Origin: Cycas panzhihuaensis
Taxonomy: Eukaryota; Cycadophyta
Length of the DNA stretch: 64,000 nucleotides
Direction of reading: 5' to 3'
NCBI GenBank assembly: GCA_023213395.1
Contig: CM041465.1
Location: forward strand, 119,419,741 to 119,483,740
Shown: piece by piece, positions 10,876 through 23,430 of the stretch
Numbering within the stretch: the stretch's first letter is position 1
Layout of the letters: each line of letters opens with the position of its first letter
Program-made: the position numbers and the translations under genes
Notes under the pieces: generated by a model
Seen by the model: the letters and a program-made list of their open reading frames with translations, nothing else
Databases searched by the model: none
What the model was told of the DNA's origin: nothing

Positions 10876-12599
10876 ATATTGTACGATATATATATATATA
10901 TATAAACTAAAATATAACATAACCAACTTAAATAATAATAGCATCGACACCTTCAAGTCGTAGGCTAACAAGAACAATTAAGAATAATAAACAACACTAA
11001 AGGAATAATATAGTCATGAACCTTCATATATATCGAGCAACAATAGTTGTCTCACTTGCCTAAATACTAGCAAGAATATGTGGCAAAATATATAGCACAA
11101 CTAGGAACCTGTAACAAAATATATAGCGCAACCAATCAAGACAACTATCTAGGAGGAATATATTCATCAACATAAGCATTAACCATGCCCACTTCTGCAT
11201 CGAGTCACAACTTAATAGTGAAATAGCTCCCAGAATAAACTATTAGTCTCAAGCGTAACTTTATATGTAGACATATTCATCACATTAACCAATATCATCC
11301 ACAGGCATCTCAACAAGTTGCATACTTCACATGTTATTAAAACTAATAAAACAATATATTAGCATGCATATTTATGTTGCTTAATATATATGCCATAATC
11401 CTACATATACACATCTTTGCAACAAAGATAAATTTGTCACCATAAATAAACGAAATTGAACTATAATCAAACTGCGATATTAAATCATCACCTCCTATTC
11501 CATTGACATTTGATCAAAATAGCCTACCCCTTCTTCGAGTCAAGCCAAGTTGCACTATAATCTTAGGAGTTTTATGCCACTAACCAATCCATAGTCCTAG
11601 GGTTCTAGGGCAAGCTCTCTGTGTCTAATTGATTAGATTGCAAATATGTTAATCCTCATGTTGAAGCAAACGAGATTACCAAGGTAATGGTATATGCATA
11701 TATAATATATATGCAAAAACATTTGAACTCATTTTCTCGTTCTAAGTTAACCATCTTGTCGTCTTATTTGATTTATATATACCTTCACCCTATATTGTTT
11801 TCACTATTCTCGCAACATAAAAAAAAACCCTATATATTTGCCATTATAGCCGCTTATAACCATCGTCGCATATTCACTATTATAATTACCATTATATAGC
11901 CACATATTTGCCATTATATAATTACTTCTATATTAATAAATAATTGTCCATACATGTCTTTTAAGTCATATATTTATACATACTTGCCACATACAAGAAT
12001 TGTGTGTGTGTATGTGTGTGTGTGTTTGTGTGTGTGTGTTTAATAGAAATATGATAGTAGCAAATTTTTCTTCTTGCATAAGCCATCTTACACATCATAC
12101 AAATATTTAGTTTTATGTATATATCATGTGTTTCACGACCAAATAGTCCAATATAAGTAAATACATAAAATCACTCACAATAACGAAATACAACCAGTGA
12201 AAGCGTATATATACCATTATAAAAATAATGAACACTAAAAAAAAGTTATAATTTCTATTCAAAAAGATATGGTCAAACCTATTACCCAAATAGTTCATGA
12301 GGCAATTCATTTGTCAAATGTATTTTTAAACCATACCTCACATCAAATTCTAGACAAATTAACAATCATGACAATTAGTAAAAAAAAATGATGTAATTGT
12401 ACCTAACTCAAAAGACAAATGAATTAATTGCCAATCATATACTAAAACCCAATTTACAAGAAATTATTCTTGACTTAGAATAACTTAAGTAAACCTCAAC
12501 AATGAACCTATCAATAAATATCTTAATGACTATCAAAATCTAATACCTGAAGAATAAAAAGTTATTGGATTTCAAACATATTTCAACAATTTACAAACC
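10876..12599 (+). other. element A interior, A+T-rich, no recognisable gene
   Basis: About 1.7 kb between the nested element and element A gag. Two open frames (11687-11899 plus, 12113-12310 minus) have A+T-driven composition and no family features. A TG microsatellite lies at about 12000-12039. It may be a further decayed insertion or an unusually long leader. Confidence 0.5.
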
Positions 12600-13130
12600 A
12601 TACAATCTAAGAAGAAGAAAAACTAGAAAAATTTATGATCCAATATTTCAGCATTGAACAAAAAACACAGGAACTAATAATGTCGATTCAACAAATAGAA
12701 AATAATTTTCGTTTAATAGAAATTGAACCAATTGAGTAAATTGTTTTAACAACATTACATATAGATAAAATTGCATGCGAATGGTTGTAAAACTTAAAGT
12801 GCACTACATTGCAAAATCAATTACCGACATGGAAAAACTTTGTTCATTTATTCATTAGAGATACTAAATTGTAACTAACTACAATTACTATTGTCAATTA
12901 CAAAAACTAAAACAAACAGAAACCATAGAAAAATACAGTATAGCATTCACTAAATTGAGCTATGTACTAAAAAATATCCCAACTAATAAACTCATTCAAA
13001 TTATACATCAATGGCCAATAAAAATTCAAACTGGCATAAAAATTCAAGAACTAAAAGATCTTAATAAAGCAATACAACTCGCCATAATACAAAAAGATAA
13101 GATTAATGAGCTACAAAAAAATTAAAACAA
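12600..13130 (+). pseudogene. element A gag (decayed)
   Basis: Shifting plus-strand frames give KIACEWL, LPTWKNFVHLFIRDT, then ETIEKYSIAFTKLSYVL and KIQELKDLNKAIQLAI. This order matches the Retrotrans_gag family: a W-x2-F block, then an E-Y-x3-F block. Stops occur about every 20-40 codons. Confidence 0.65.
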
Positions 13131-13919
13131 CATCTTATATTCTCTTATTTGGTTAATCTAATCCTTTATTGATAATTTGATCCAACCTCTTTTCAATAAA
13201 ATCTAACCGATCAACCAGAGTTTTATTTCAAAGAACAAAAACAAACCATAAAGATTTAAAGGGAATAAAAAACTATGATTTAGATGTATGAAAAAGTGAG
13301 TACCAAGTCACAAATGTTAAAAAAACCAATTATATACAATTGAGTTGTTTTTCATAACAAAGAACTAAAAATATAACAAAAAAAAAAACTAAAACAATCC
13401 AAAAAATTTATTATGAATCGCAAAAAAATTGCTACAATGACAAACATGACATTTAAAAAATGTCATTTTTAACTATGAGTAGTCTCACAAGATCAGATAC
13501 ATTAAAACTCTGAAAATTCGTAAAAAATCAAACTATTTCAATCTTAATGAATTCAAGAAACACTCATAATTTGATAGATAGAATCTCAACTCAACACTTT
13601 AAATTTTTTCTATTTTAGAAGCCAACAAATTATATCATTACAAAATATAATAAAGAACCTTAAAATCACAATCAATGATGTTACTGTCAAAAAAAATCCG
13701 TACGTACTCAATGTAAAAGTAAACATTGTTTTAAGTAATTTGTGACTTTAAAATGCTTGAAACTTTTGAAATAAACTTAGATGAATTATTTATGAAATAT
13801 GAAAAAGATGGTAGGATTATTATTCTTCGAGAAAAAAGACCAAGAAACAACCAAATAATATCGTGTAACCATATAAGAAAACTAATAAAAAAATATCATC
13901 GAAGCATAGTGGCTCACTT

Positions 13920-15300
13920 TTTTTAATTCAAGTAGAAATAATACTAGCAACTAAAGAAAATGAACTTCAAAAAATCATCCAAAAGAATAAAGAAGTCTTT
14001 CAAAACCTTCCAATAGAATTACCCCTAAATAAAGAGCTAGAACATCAAATTGAACATGAAACTGGCATTAATCTAATTGTTATTCATTCGTATAAGCAGT
14101 CACATCATTATCAAAATGAAATTGAAAAAATTATTCAAAAACTACTAGATCTTGAAATAATAACTATCAACAAGAGTCCATTCACAACTCATGTAATCTC
14201 AATAAAAAAAAAAGAGAGATTATATCGTATGTGCATAGATTATCAAATATTAAATAAGATTATAATGAAATAATTATTAGATGAATTACAAAGAACAAAG
14301 TATTCCTCAAAAATATATCTGAAATATAATTTTTTTTTTCTTAAAATAAAAAATAGATATAATTGAGTTGAATAACCTAAAAGTCAAGTGGATGTACTTG
14401 CCTAATCGTTTTACATACAATGTGCTCAAAATAATTATGTCAAAATGAAATTTTTTCTTAAATTTTTTATGGAGAGAAACAAAGCAAACATTGTGAGATA
14501 GCCATATCAAAATTTCTTTCAAATTAGAATTAAACTAGAGGATAGGTATAAGATTGCTTTCAGCATACATCACAATCATTATGAACTGAAAGTAATGTCT
14601 TTCGATCTTAACAATGTGATGGCCATATTCTAAGCCATTATGAATAAGTTCTTAATTCCTATCTATGAAAATCTATTTTGATCTTTTTTAATAATATATT
14701 ACTATTTAACAAAAATTAAAAAAAAACATGTAAACCCTATAAAGTAAATGTTATAAACATTTTAAAACAATAAACTTTTTTGTAAATAAATCAAAGTGTT
14801 ACTTTAAAAAATAAATAGATATAATATTTGGAGCATCTTATCTCAAACGAATAGATTAAATTTGATTTTAAAAAAAAAGTCAGCCATTTAAAAATAGCCC
14901 ACACCCAAAAATATCACCAAATTTATAAGCTTCTTAAAATTAATAGGACATTATTAACATTTTGTTAAAAACTGTATACAAAAAACTATTGCCTTAACCT
15001 ACTTATTTAAAAAAAAAAATCTTTCCAATAAAATGAAATAGCAATATGTTTTGAATAGCTCAAACAGACCATGACTTACTTTCCAATTTTAACTTCACCT
15101 GACTTCTCTAAAATTTTCACAATAGAATGTGAGACTTACAGGACAAGAATTGGAAAAATATTAATACAAAAAAGAAAGACCATCACACTTGAAAGTAAAA
15201 AATTAAATAATAGAGAACAACTAATATCCATTTATGACAAAAAAATGTTGACTATTACGCACACCCTAGTTAAATGATATCAATATTTATTCAACAATAA
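13920..15300 (+). pseudogene. element A reverse transcriptase and RNase H
   Basis: The RT N-terminus near 13960-14270 reads ELEHQIEHETGINLI, then LLDLEIITINKSPFTTHVIS and RLYRMCIDYQILN. A mid-section near 14540-14640 resembles KIAFSIHHNHYELKVMSFDL. The connection near 14880-15000 reads WPTPKNITKFISFLKLIGHY. RNase H is open at 15071-15277 with SPDFSKIFTIECETYRTRIG, where the catalytic Asp of the usual TDAS motif is Glu-Thr-Tyr-like, and LNNREQLISIYDKKMLTITH. The FxDD site falls in a very degraded stretch. Confidence 0.82.
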
Positions 15301-15860
15301 ATTTAATAGTCCACAATACCTCTTGAAATAAAAAGAGTTAATCTCTTAAACAATAGAAATATATTAGCAAAATACAAGGTTTCGACTTTAACGTAATATA
15401 TAACAAAGATAAATTTAATGTGGTGGTTGATGCTTCATCATGTAGAGATGAAGAACCCCAACAAAGTACATAACACCAATTGACGTAATTTTGATAATAA
15501 AGCTATTATATATAACAGAATACAGAGTATGCTAAAAGTCCCAATCTCCAACAAACAATTCAAAAATTTTAACAAAGCAATGATAATAAATTTGAATGAA
15601 AAAACAATATCCTATGTTATAAGAATGAATATAGTTAGGGGTAAACTCGTCGTTCCAAACCAAAATATTAGAAAGAACTGCATAATACCATCAATAAAAC
15701 ATGAAAACTTTTTCAAAATATATCTTAGAACCAAACAATTCTAAAAATGAATGAAAAAAAAGATTTAAGAGTTTGCTATTGAATGTTTAATCTATGAAGC
15801 AAATAGATACAAACACATAATTACACCCAGATTACTGTAATCTTTACCTATTCCATAATA
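15301..15860 (+). pseudogene. element A RNase H end and integrase N-terminal spacer
   Basis: Near 15380-15450 one frame reads FDFNVIYNKDKFNVVVDASS, the FxIxYxxGxxNxVADALS end of Ty3 RNase H. 15529-15744 is open for 71 codons in the spacer normally leading to the integrase zinc finger, with no clear HHCC motif in this frame. Confidence 0.6.
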
Positions 15861-16900
15861 GAAATGGAATAGTATGAATATTATTATAAGACTCCCTAAG
15901 TCAAAAGGGAAAGATGATATATATGTGGTAGTAGATCGCCTAACAAAATTCACTTTCTTCATATCCATTCAATCCACTTACAAAATTTTTTAATTAATAA
16001 AAATATTTATCAAAGAGATACATAAATTGCACAATTGCCCTCAAACCATTATTAGTGACAGCAATCCAAAATTTTTGAGCCACTTCCAACAAGAGATGTT
16101 TAAACAAGTTGGCACAAAGTTCAAAATAAGCACCAATTACTATCCGCAAACAAATAATCAAACTGACACAATTAATAAGCGTTTGAAAAACTACTTTAGA
16201 AACTATACGGCTAACAAATAGAACTCATAGGTCAAATGGCTACACTTTGTTGAAACTTGATATAATTCTTCTTATTATTCATCCATTAAAATGACCCGAT
16301 TCTAAGCGTTATATCGCTACCAACTAACCCAACTAAAAGATTGGTTAATCAAAGATAATAGAGTGCCAACAATAAACAACTACATTTAAGAAACACTAGG
16401 CATATAGTTTAAATATTTAAACAACATCTGGAAGAGGCCAAAAATTAAACAAAACAACAAACCAACAACCAACAAACATCCTATTGAAAGGGAACTAAAG
16501 ATAAGAGATTGGGTTTACATAAAATTGAAGCCATATAAACAAGCATCCTTAAAAAAATCTTCAAAGGAAAAGTTAAGTCCTAAATTCTATGGACCGTATC
16601 TAATTAAACAAAAAATGGAAAATTTTGCTTATGCTCTAAAACTTCTTACTTCTAAACTACAATGTATTTTATGGATCATGCTTTAAAAAAAACATGTGTC
16701 CATAATATTTCTATGCAAATAGAGTTACCTCTCTTGGATGAAGAAAGAAAATTGGTTTTTGTGTCAAAAGCCATCTTCGATATTCGAGAAAAACAATTAC
16801 AATTAAAAACTATTCAAGAATACTCAAGGGGAAAGAACTATCTATTGAAAATGCTACCTAAAAATCCATCAATTTTGTCAATCAATATCTAAAATTGCAA
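15861..16900 (+). pseudogene. element A integrase and chromodomain-like tail
   Basis: LPKSKGKDDIYVVVDRLTKF near 15900-15950 contains the first catalytic Asp. 16027-16221 reads CPQTIISDSNPKFLSHFQQE (second Asp) and TNYYPQTNNQTDTINKRL, where the third acidic residue (usually QTE) is Asp. WVYIKLKPYKQASL and FYGPYLIKQ near 16510-16620 form the GPF/Y module. 16662-16892 has KAIFDIREKQL and IQEYSRGKNYLL, resembling a chromodomain (ILD.R, EYLIKW). Stops remain. Confidence 0.82.
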
Positions 16901-16940
16901 AATACAAATTTCGTGGACCAAACATCTTAACAGAGAAACT

Positions 16941-17190
16941 TGTTATAATCCTCCTTAAACCTAATTATTATGGAAAGGGGCACCTTCAAATAATTGTATC
17001 TCTCTACCAAAAGACTCAATTCCATGCATATAAATATGCATACATTGTAAACATTTATCATCACTTAACTTTTTATCAATCTATTATTTAGTCTTTTTAC
17101 TATTGAATTTGCTCTTAAGCATACTTTGTGCTCTTGTGTGCTCTTTGGAATTTGGTGATGGTCCTCAAATTACAAACTAGGTTCGTAACA
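16941..17190 (+). repeat. element A 3' LTR
   Basis: Begins TGTTATAATC and ends TTCGTAACA. Matches the 5' LTR at 4116-4375 and is followed by the ATCCT duplication at 17191-17195. Confidence 0.9.
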
Positions 17191-17195
17191 ATCCT

Positions 17196-19762
17196 CTTCA
17201 CCAAAACCTATGTTACAAAGCCCATTTCATCACCACCAAAATCCTCATAATTGAAATCTTTGCAAATATTCTTGGGTTCATACCAACACTGATATAAAAG
17301 AATAAACTATTCTTCCAACCTCTGCACAACTAAAATCCTTCTATGCAACCTCATCACAATTTCAACCCTATACTTTATCCCTTCTAATTGACTTTGGTCC
17401 CATAGTATGGGATGGCAAATGAAACTTTATCCAAGACAACATTTGCATTAGTGAAAACAAAACATGTCCAATATAACAAATCTACCTCCTCAGAAATTTT
17501 TGCTCAATTGTTTAGACGGTAAACTTTTAAAATTTAGCAATCCAATTTGAAGGTTTGGCATCCTACAAAATCCAAGACTCTAAAAAAATCTACATGCAAT
17601 TCGATGTTGAGCAGAAACGTTTTTAGGGAAGACACACAGGCACAAAAATAATTCACATAATTGACATGAAAAATAAGACTTCAAAACTCTGTTGCTTTAA
17701 ACCTTCCCACTTGCCTCCTTCAAGGTTGCTTGTTTATTGTTTGTTTCTTGCTACTGCTTTTGGTTGGATTAAAATATTTTAGGACCATTGCTTTCAGGTT
17801 TTCCATCTACATTTATTAATTTTTTATGGTATTTTCAGCCTCAACTTTGATCAAACTAACTGGGGTCCCCTCAAACTTCTTGTCTTCGAAGCAGACTGCT
17901 CCAAATGTTGGCTGTTTACTGTTTTAATAAAGTAGGTTTTCCTTTAGATTAAAATTACAAAATTTTAAGATAGATAATTTAGGCTTTTCTTATTTTAATT
18001 AATTTTTCATGGACTTTGGAGCATGGATTCCATATACCAAACTACAGTTTTGCTCAAGGAGCAGTGCAATTTTATCCCCCTCTACTTTTAAGACCTTGAA
18101 CGCTTCATAGCAGATGCACTCTCAAGAAAAATGGAAGCTACCATTACCAAGTGGAGAATTTTAACCTAATAATATGGTGTATACACCTCAAGTCAGTATG
18201 GTGACAAATCACAAAGAAAATGGACAATTAATTAAAGTTTGTCTGCCACCCAACAACAAATTCACATGCCAAGCATAAAATCTTCAACAAAAATTAGCAT
18301 AAATGAACACCTTTAATTTTCAAGAAAAATAAAAAAGAGAAATGCTACAGACACACAGTGAGCACCTGCAAAATCAAAAACTCCCATACCCAGTACACCA
18401 CCACTTCTAAGTGCACAAGAGTAAACATATGTGGTGGGGTCAACCCACCCCCAGCTATCCTTGGGTTCTGACTCCTAAGCACCCAAAATCAGCCAGACGC
18501 ACACAAAGCAGACCTTACATATGCAGAACTAGTCATCTACATTCACATCAGGAACCAACCCATGTGCCCGAACATTTGTGTACCAAAGAAACTGAAGAGC
18601 TGCAATGAAGAAAGCATATCTGAAAATCAGGAATGTTCATATGTGGGCATCAAAATTTGGGATGGGAATGGTCACAGGGATCACAGCTATGCGGTTCAAG
18701 AGGTTGGGAGTTCAGTTAATAAAAAGCAAGTACCATTGATCTTTGTTTGCTAATGGCAGAATACAATATGCAGAGTTAAAAAAGGCATTTGTTATGTTGT
18801 ATAGAAAAGAAAAATAGAGGATGATATGCTCTTGAATTTTATTCCGAATGGCAGAATCCAGTGAGCAGACTTGCAAGCACATTTGTTACATTGTACAGAA
18901 GAAAAGAATACAGGAGAATATGTTCCTGAAGGACACACTGAAATATGCACGGTTAAGAAGGGCATACGTTATGTATGTTGGACATAAGGGTTGAGTGCTA
19001 TGCGGGATCAAACAGGCCATTTGTTACACTATACAAAAGAGATGTGTGCACACACCACCACAGCCCTGCAACCCTGCTTGAAAAATGATGTATAATATCT
19101 ACACTATATGTTTAAAAAAAATTGTACTATTTTCATGACATCATCCAAACATCCATCAACATATAACCTTCACTAGATGGTACTTGTACAACCATCTACG
19201 CTAACTTTTCATATTTCACCACCCCCATTAACCTGCCCAAGATAATGCCCACATAGCCTTCCATGCTAACCCTTCGTATTTAACTGACCAAATTAATCTA
19301 CACTAGATAAACCTACGTAGCCTTCCACAGTAACCTTTTATGTGTAGCCAATAACATTTCTAATACCCATTATGTGCAAATTATTAAATCAAATTTAAAC
19401 ACGAAAACCATGACAGAGTGATGTCATGGTAATTGTCTACCACGAGTGTGTACTAGTCATTAACTAGTTAAAAGTAAGCCTCACCATTATGAACACATTA
19501 CAAGAACATTCCACATTTCCATGAACTGCTTTAAAAGCAATACCATGTTTTAATAAGACTTGCAATCTCCTATTATTGACCACAAAGATAATACATAAAA
19601 ATGCCAGTTCTGGCAAAGGAAACTACACAAATGCCTTGAGCATTTCACAGTTAACAAAAAAACCACAACAAAAAAAAAGGGAAAAAAAGAAATTCAGCAC
19701 AAGTTAATCAAACAACAATTCACATTGCCCATACAAGAATGAACCCTCCCCATTTACACCCA
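17196..19762. other. non-coding stretch downstream of the host gene
   Basis: No gene recognised. 18411-18753 has two short overlapping open frames without family features. Near 18095-18150 the plus strand reads FIADALSRKMEA, which resembles the end of a Ty3 RNase H and may be a relic. 18785-19040 holds a degenerate tandem repeat, listed separately. The poly(A) region of the gene at 19763-23285 must lie here, but I cannot place it with confidence. Confidence 0.6.
18785..19040. repeat. degenerate local tandem repeat
   Basis: Variants of a GGC(A)CATTTGTTA(T/C) core followed by a GTA(T/C)A(G/A)AA(A)AG block recur near 18786, 18881, 18961 and 19014, with related purine-rich text between. Spacing is uneven (about 50-95 bp) and the copies are diverged. 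Confidence 0.55.
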
Positions 19763-22700
19763 TCAATCATAGCTAGCATTCAAAAACTTAAGTAGCTCAT
19801 TTCGGTTGCTTTCTGCCAATTTGTCCTCCTTTGTTTTATCAACCCTCATTAGAATCTGCAGAAAACAGGTCAATCATAAAACACCAGTAAGAGTGGACAA
19901 AGGCACTAGGCCATGTCTTAATGATGGAAAAGCAGGCTAATTGTCTGAACCTTTAATATCATCTTGTCAGCAATAAAGCAATGGCCAGCAGAATTAAAGC
20001 AAATCATTTGGAACAAGCAAGGAAAATTCCAAACATAAAATTCTCAAGGCTCATTTGAACAGGCGCAAGTGCACATATACCTTTTTACCAGAGACAACAC
20101 TGCGCCTCACAGCATCTTCTTTATCCCGCCCAAGGAACTAAAATTCATTTGACAACAGAAGAGATATAAGATGGATGAAAAAAACAATAACTTAGCAGAT
20201 AGTAAAATACAATGCAGTGCGTTCAATGGAGACACAACAACAACATGAGACATAGAACGTAAAGCTTTAGCTACTCTATTATTAACCTTGGAGAGCTGCA
20301 CTGGACCATTACTCTCTTTTGCTTGCTTCTATATATAGCTCCCAGTCAGCAGACAAGCCCCGCAAGCAACACAGTTGAAAAACATCATCCAGCAATCAAA
20401 ATACGGACCACAAGAGTTGAGCAGCCAAGCACGTGTCCAGTAACCAGATCGCAGACCCCAGCTCCAATGTCAGAAGAGCCCATCCACATACAGGCAGCAA
20501 ACCATATGAGCACCTTGGAAATATGGCATTGAATTAATTTATTCCATCCATCACATAATCAACCTAGCTGCTGACCAACATTTAACATCTCACTAACTGT
20601 TCTTATTATAACACAAAAGAGAGGCTTACCTCTTTTGACTTGTGTTTATGGTGCCTGTGCCTGTGGCCCTTTCCCCTTGACTTGTCTCTGTTCTGCAGGC
20701 ACCAGCGAAAAATATATAGTACACAAAACAGGAGGCCTTAATATTTTGAACAGGAGAAAATAGAAATAAAAATCATTTTTTGGTGGCAAAGGACATGCAT
20801 ACCTTTTTTGACCTGTCTTTACGCCTGTGCTTCCGGGGCTGATCAGACACCTCCGAATCACTGTCATCGCTGAAACTCGCGTCCCTGATAACATGCAAAT
20901 ATTTATGTCTACTACTAAAATAAATCCATCTACTAAAAACATAGATAGCATGCAATTTCGGCTCATCAGCTGCATCCAAGTCACTACCATCAGTTGATAT
21001 CTCAACTCCAGTAAAAATATAATGTTCATGCCTGCTACTAAAATAGATGCAGCTAGTAAAAGCATTAAAAAGCAATCCCCCATGCTAATAAACAACTTAG
21101 CACCACTATCTAGTTTATACTTCACATTAAAAAAATAAACAATGGCACAAAGCATACAGCAGTGCGTTGACTTGCTTTCATTTTTTCCCTGAATAAAATA
21201 TATCTAGGATTCATTACAGCCATCATAATGAAGAGCTATTGAGGTAGAAAACAACACAGCACCACTATCTAGTTTATACCTCAAATTAAAACCAGAAAAA
21301 CAAAGGCAAAAAACAATAAAAACAATGCAGTGAAAATTGAATGATTTTAATTTTTACCCTTAGCTCAGAAAAGTTTCCTCTACATTTTACAATCTCTACT
21401 AATTAAGCTTAGACACCTGTACATTTTATGCATTCTCTGTTTTCAGTTTCTAAAATAAATGTAACCATAGGAAATTAAAATCTACGAGTTTCATTACCTA
21501 AGCCCAGAGCAAAAGATCTTGAGATGAAAAAATACTCAAACTAAATTGAGACATTCAGAATAATGTCTTTTACTGACAACAATTGCATCAATCATTAAAG
21601 CAATATAAGTAGATATAGAGATAGAAACATAACACAGAAGAATAAACTTACAGAGCTTTTGTAATGGGTCTTAACTGCATCAAAAAAGAAAACAGCTCCA
21701 ATAACTCAAGAGGCAAATGCCAGACACTGAGGATGAACTAAAACTAGGAGAAAGGAAAAATGGTACACCAAGCTCTCTTGGCAACTAAGTCTACTGTTGT
21801 CCACCTGCCTCATCAGCCATGCTTTGAGGGGATCTCCCGGGTGAAACACATCCAAGAACACATTCTAACAAAAATACGCATACATGGAATGCACTGAAAA
21901 CAATCTTCCCACATTCAAAAACAACCCCCCAGCGCTTGCTAAGACCTGGACAAGTTCTAGAATACCATACCATTAGCAAACCTACAATTGATTGAAGTCA
22001 ACATAGGATGAGACTCAAACTCTCTAGCTTCCTCTTACAAGCTTTCAATATTTATCACGATGTAAGCTCAATTCACAAATCCTTGAATCCATCTACCTTA
22101 TAACCAAGCTTCCTACCATAAGTCCTACAAGCCGGTTAGTACTCCAGCATATCCACACAAGTCTCCCATACAAGCCATTTATCCCACCACTATGGCGTGC
22201 GTGTGAATTACAACAATATGGCATGCGAGTGTACGCTTAGCAGCTATCTACGGTAAATATCTTAATTTCTAGTCCTTAAAAGAAGGCTTGTCTGGGTGCC
22301 ATTCAATGGCAACGCTTATCCATCACGTACATTCTGAAAAAATGTGTTGTGAAGAACTACCAGGCTTCTAGCCACAAATCCATTTGACAAGACAGAAACA
22401 GGAGATGCATCTACAATACGTAAATGCGAAAACAGCTGCATACACAAGACCCTGCATACGCGAGATGACAAACAGGAGTCCTCATAGGCAAGATGGCATG
22501 CGTGCGTCTGCAGGATCATCCATATGGCATCAGTTAGCAGATTCGATTTTCTCAAGCTGCTTAGAGAATGTCCTGAACACGCATACATACCCTATGCATA
22601 TACACACAAGAATCCACTGACGGCAAAGCAACGCGTCTAGTGCGGGACCCGCTGCATGGGCATGAAAGATAATCCCGTCGCCATTAGATAAGCTACTTGA

Positions 22701-23285
22701 TCCGGCTCACATGCCCTGAATAGGAGAACCCTACGGGCCTGAAACTTACCCTACCAGGGTACTGCCATTTAGCATTGCGGTCTGTTATTTATGTGAATTC
22801 TACGGTACCACAAGACACCGATCCAGCCAGCAAATAAAAAAGCGACTTATTAAAGGCAAATAGATACCGATAAACAAATTACATAATTTCCACTGAAAAT
22901 CCCAATATTTATAAGCAAGGAAATGGACACTGTCAAAAATCAGCCGCGCACTGGTGTGTGATGTGTCTGTTACAATCCCCTATTTGTTCTGTGTGCGCCA
23001 AAATTAACCGGCAGATTTTAGAAAGCAATGAGGAGGAAAAAATAATAATATAACAGAGAAGACAAATCCTCACCTGTGATTACGCTTGGGAGAGTAATCA
23101 GAAGAGGAACCTTCATCGTTTCCACTGTCATGAATATGTTTTCGTTTGCGCTTGGATTTACACGACTGTCGGTCCTTATGCCTGGGACCATCTCTATCTC
23201 TGTGACGGTGGCGATGGGTTCGGTGGGGTTGATCTGAATCAGAGGACGAAGAAGAGTCTGAAGAAGACGAGGACGAGGCTGCCAT
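19763..23285 (-). CDS. Ser/Asp- and His/Arg-rich protein of unknown function, six exons, 182 aa predicted
   Basis: Exons on the minus strand: 23285-23074, 20884-20803, 20692-20630, about 20328-20287, 20137-20081, 19855-19763. All proposed introns have GT and AG ends and the reading phase is kept at every junction. The ATG sits in GGCCATGGC, a good start context. Residues 1-70 are a Ser/Asp tract (SSSSSDSSSSSDSD) then a His/Arg/Lys-rich run (HRHRHRDRDG). Exons 2-3 add SFSDDSDSEVSD and KGHRHRHHKHKSKE. The last three exons give VQLSKFLGRDKEDA, SVVSGKKILMRV, and a C-terminus NELLKFLNASYD. Composition resembles RS-type nuclear or splicing-associated proteins; I do not recognise the family. It is the only uninterrupted host gene here. 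The acceptor of exon 4 is uncertain by one or two codons, and further small exons in the 2.2-kb first intron cannot be excluded. Confidence 0.85.
20885..21075 (-). repeat. tandem duplication of exon 2 and flanking intron (about 124-bp unit)
   Basis: Downstream unit (containing the used exon 2) and upstream unit are offset by about 123-124 bp. Intron text around CTACTAAAATA recurs at 20912 and 21035. The upstream exon-like copy (about 20956-21007) would encode VEISTDGSDLDAADEP, parallel to ASFSDDSDSEVSDQP in exon 2. Its acceptor is changed from CAG to CTG, so it is probably not spliced in. Confidence 0.7.
21085..21300. repeat. second intron duplication (offset about 159 bp)
   Basis: The block AGCACCACTATCTAGTTTAT occurs at about 21099 and 21258, with similar text after each (ACAATG...CAGTG). 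It is a local duplication inside intron 1. Confidence 0.65.
21652..21674 (-). other. possible cryptic or poison micro-exon in intron 1
   Basis: On the minus strand 23 bp are preceded by a T-rich tract ending TGATGCAG and followed by GTAAGTTT, near-consensus splice sites. Joined to exon 1 it would create an immediate in-frame TAA. It could therefore be a non-coding regulatory exon, or chance. Confidence 0.3.
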
Positions 23286-23430
23286 GGCCGAAAACCTTCA
23301 AACCCTCCCCAGTCCCAACTTTCCCTTTATGAAGAAGAGGGACAAATGCGACGAAGGGTAAGCGCTCCAATAAATATGGAATTTCCGTTTAATAATAAAT
23401 ATACTTTAATTCAGTCTAAGTCTAAGACTA
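23286..23430 (-). promoter_or_regulatory. presumed promoter and 5' UTR of the host gene
   Basis: Directly upstream of the ATG at 23285. Minus-strand TATA-like text occurs near 23370-23380 (CATATTTATT) and 23395-23405 (GTATATTTAT), about 85-115 bp from the ATG. No experimental start can be inferred. Confidence 0.4.

Larger units (their letters stand above)
4116..17190 (+). mobile_element. Ty3/gypsy LTR retrotransposon A, interrupted by a nested element
   Basis: Two direct LTRs (4116-4375 and 16941-17190) flank a plus-strand interior and are bordered by a perfect 5-bp duplication, ATCCT. The element was split by a second Ty3 element at 4501-10868. Removing that leaves about 6.7 kb. The order gag, RT, RNase H, integrase, chromodomain-like tail places it among Ty3/gypsy chromoviruses. 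Every domain has stops, so it is inactive. LTR similarity is only moderate by eye, indicating an old insertion. Confidence 0.9.

Noticed and set aside
18095-18150. FIADALSRKMEA, resembling the end of a Ty3 RNase H
   Set aside because: Only about 12 residues match and nothing around it supports an element; noted as a possible relic only.
18411-18753. Two overlapping plus-strand frames
   Set aside because: No recognisable domain and no conserved context; probably chance.
22316-22620. Open frames on both strands in intron 1
   Set aside because: They lie inside an intron of the host gene and have no family features.
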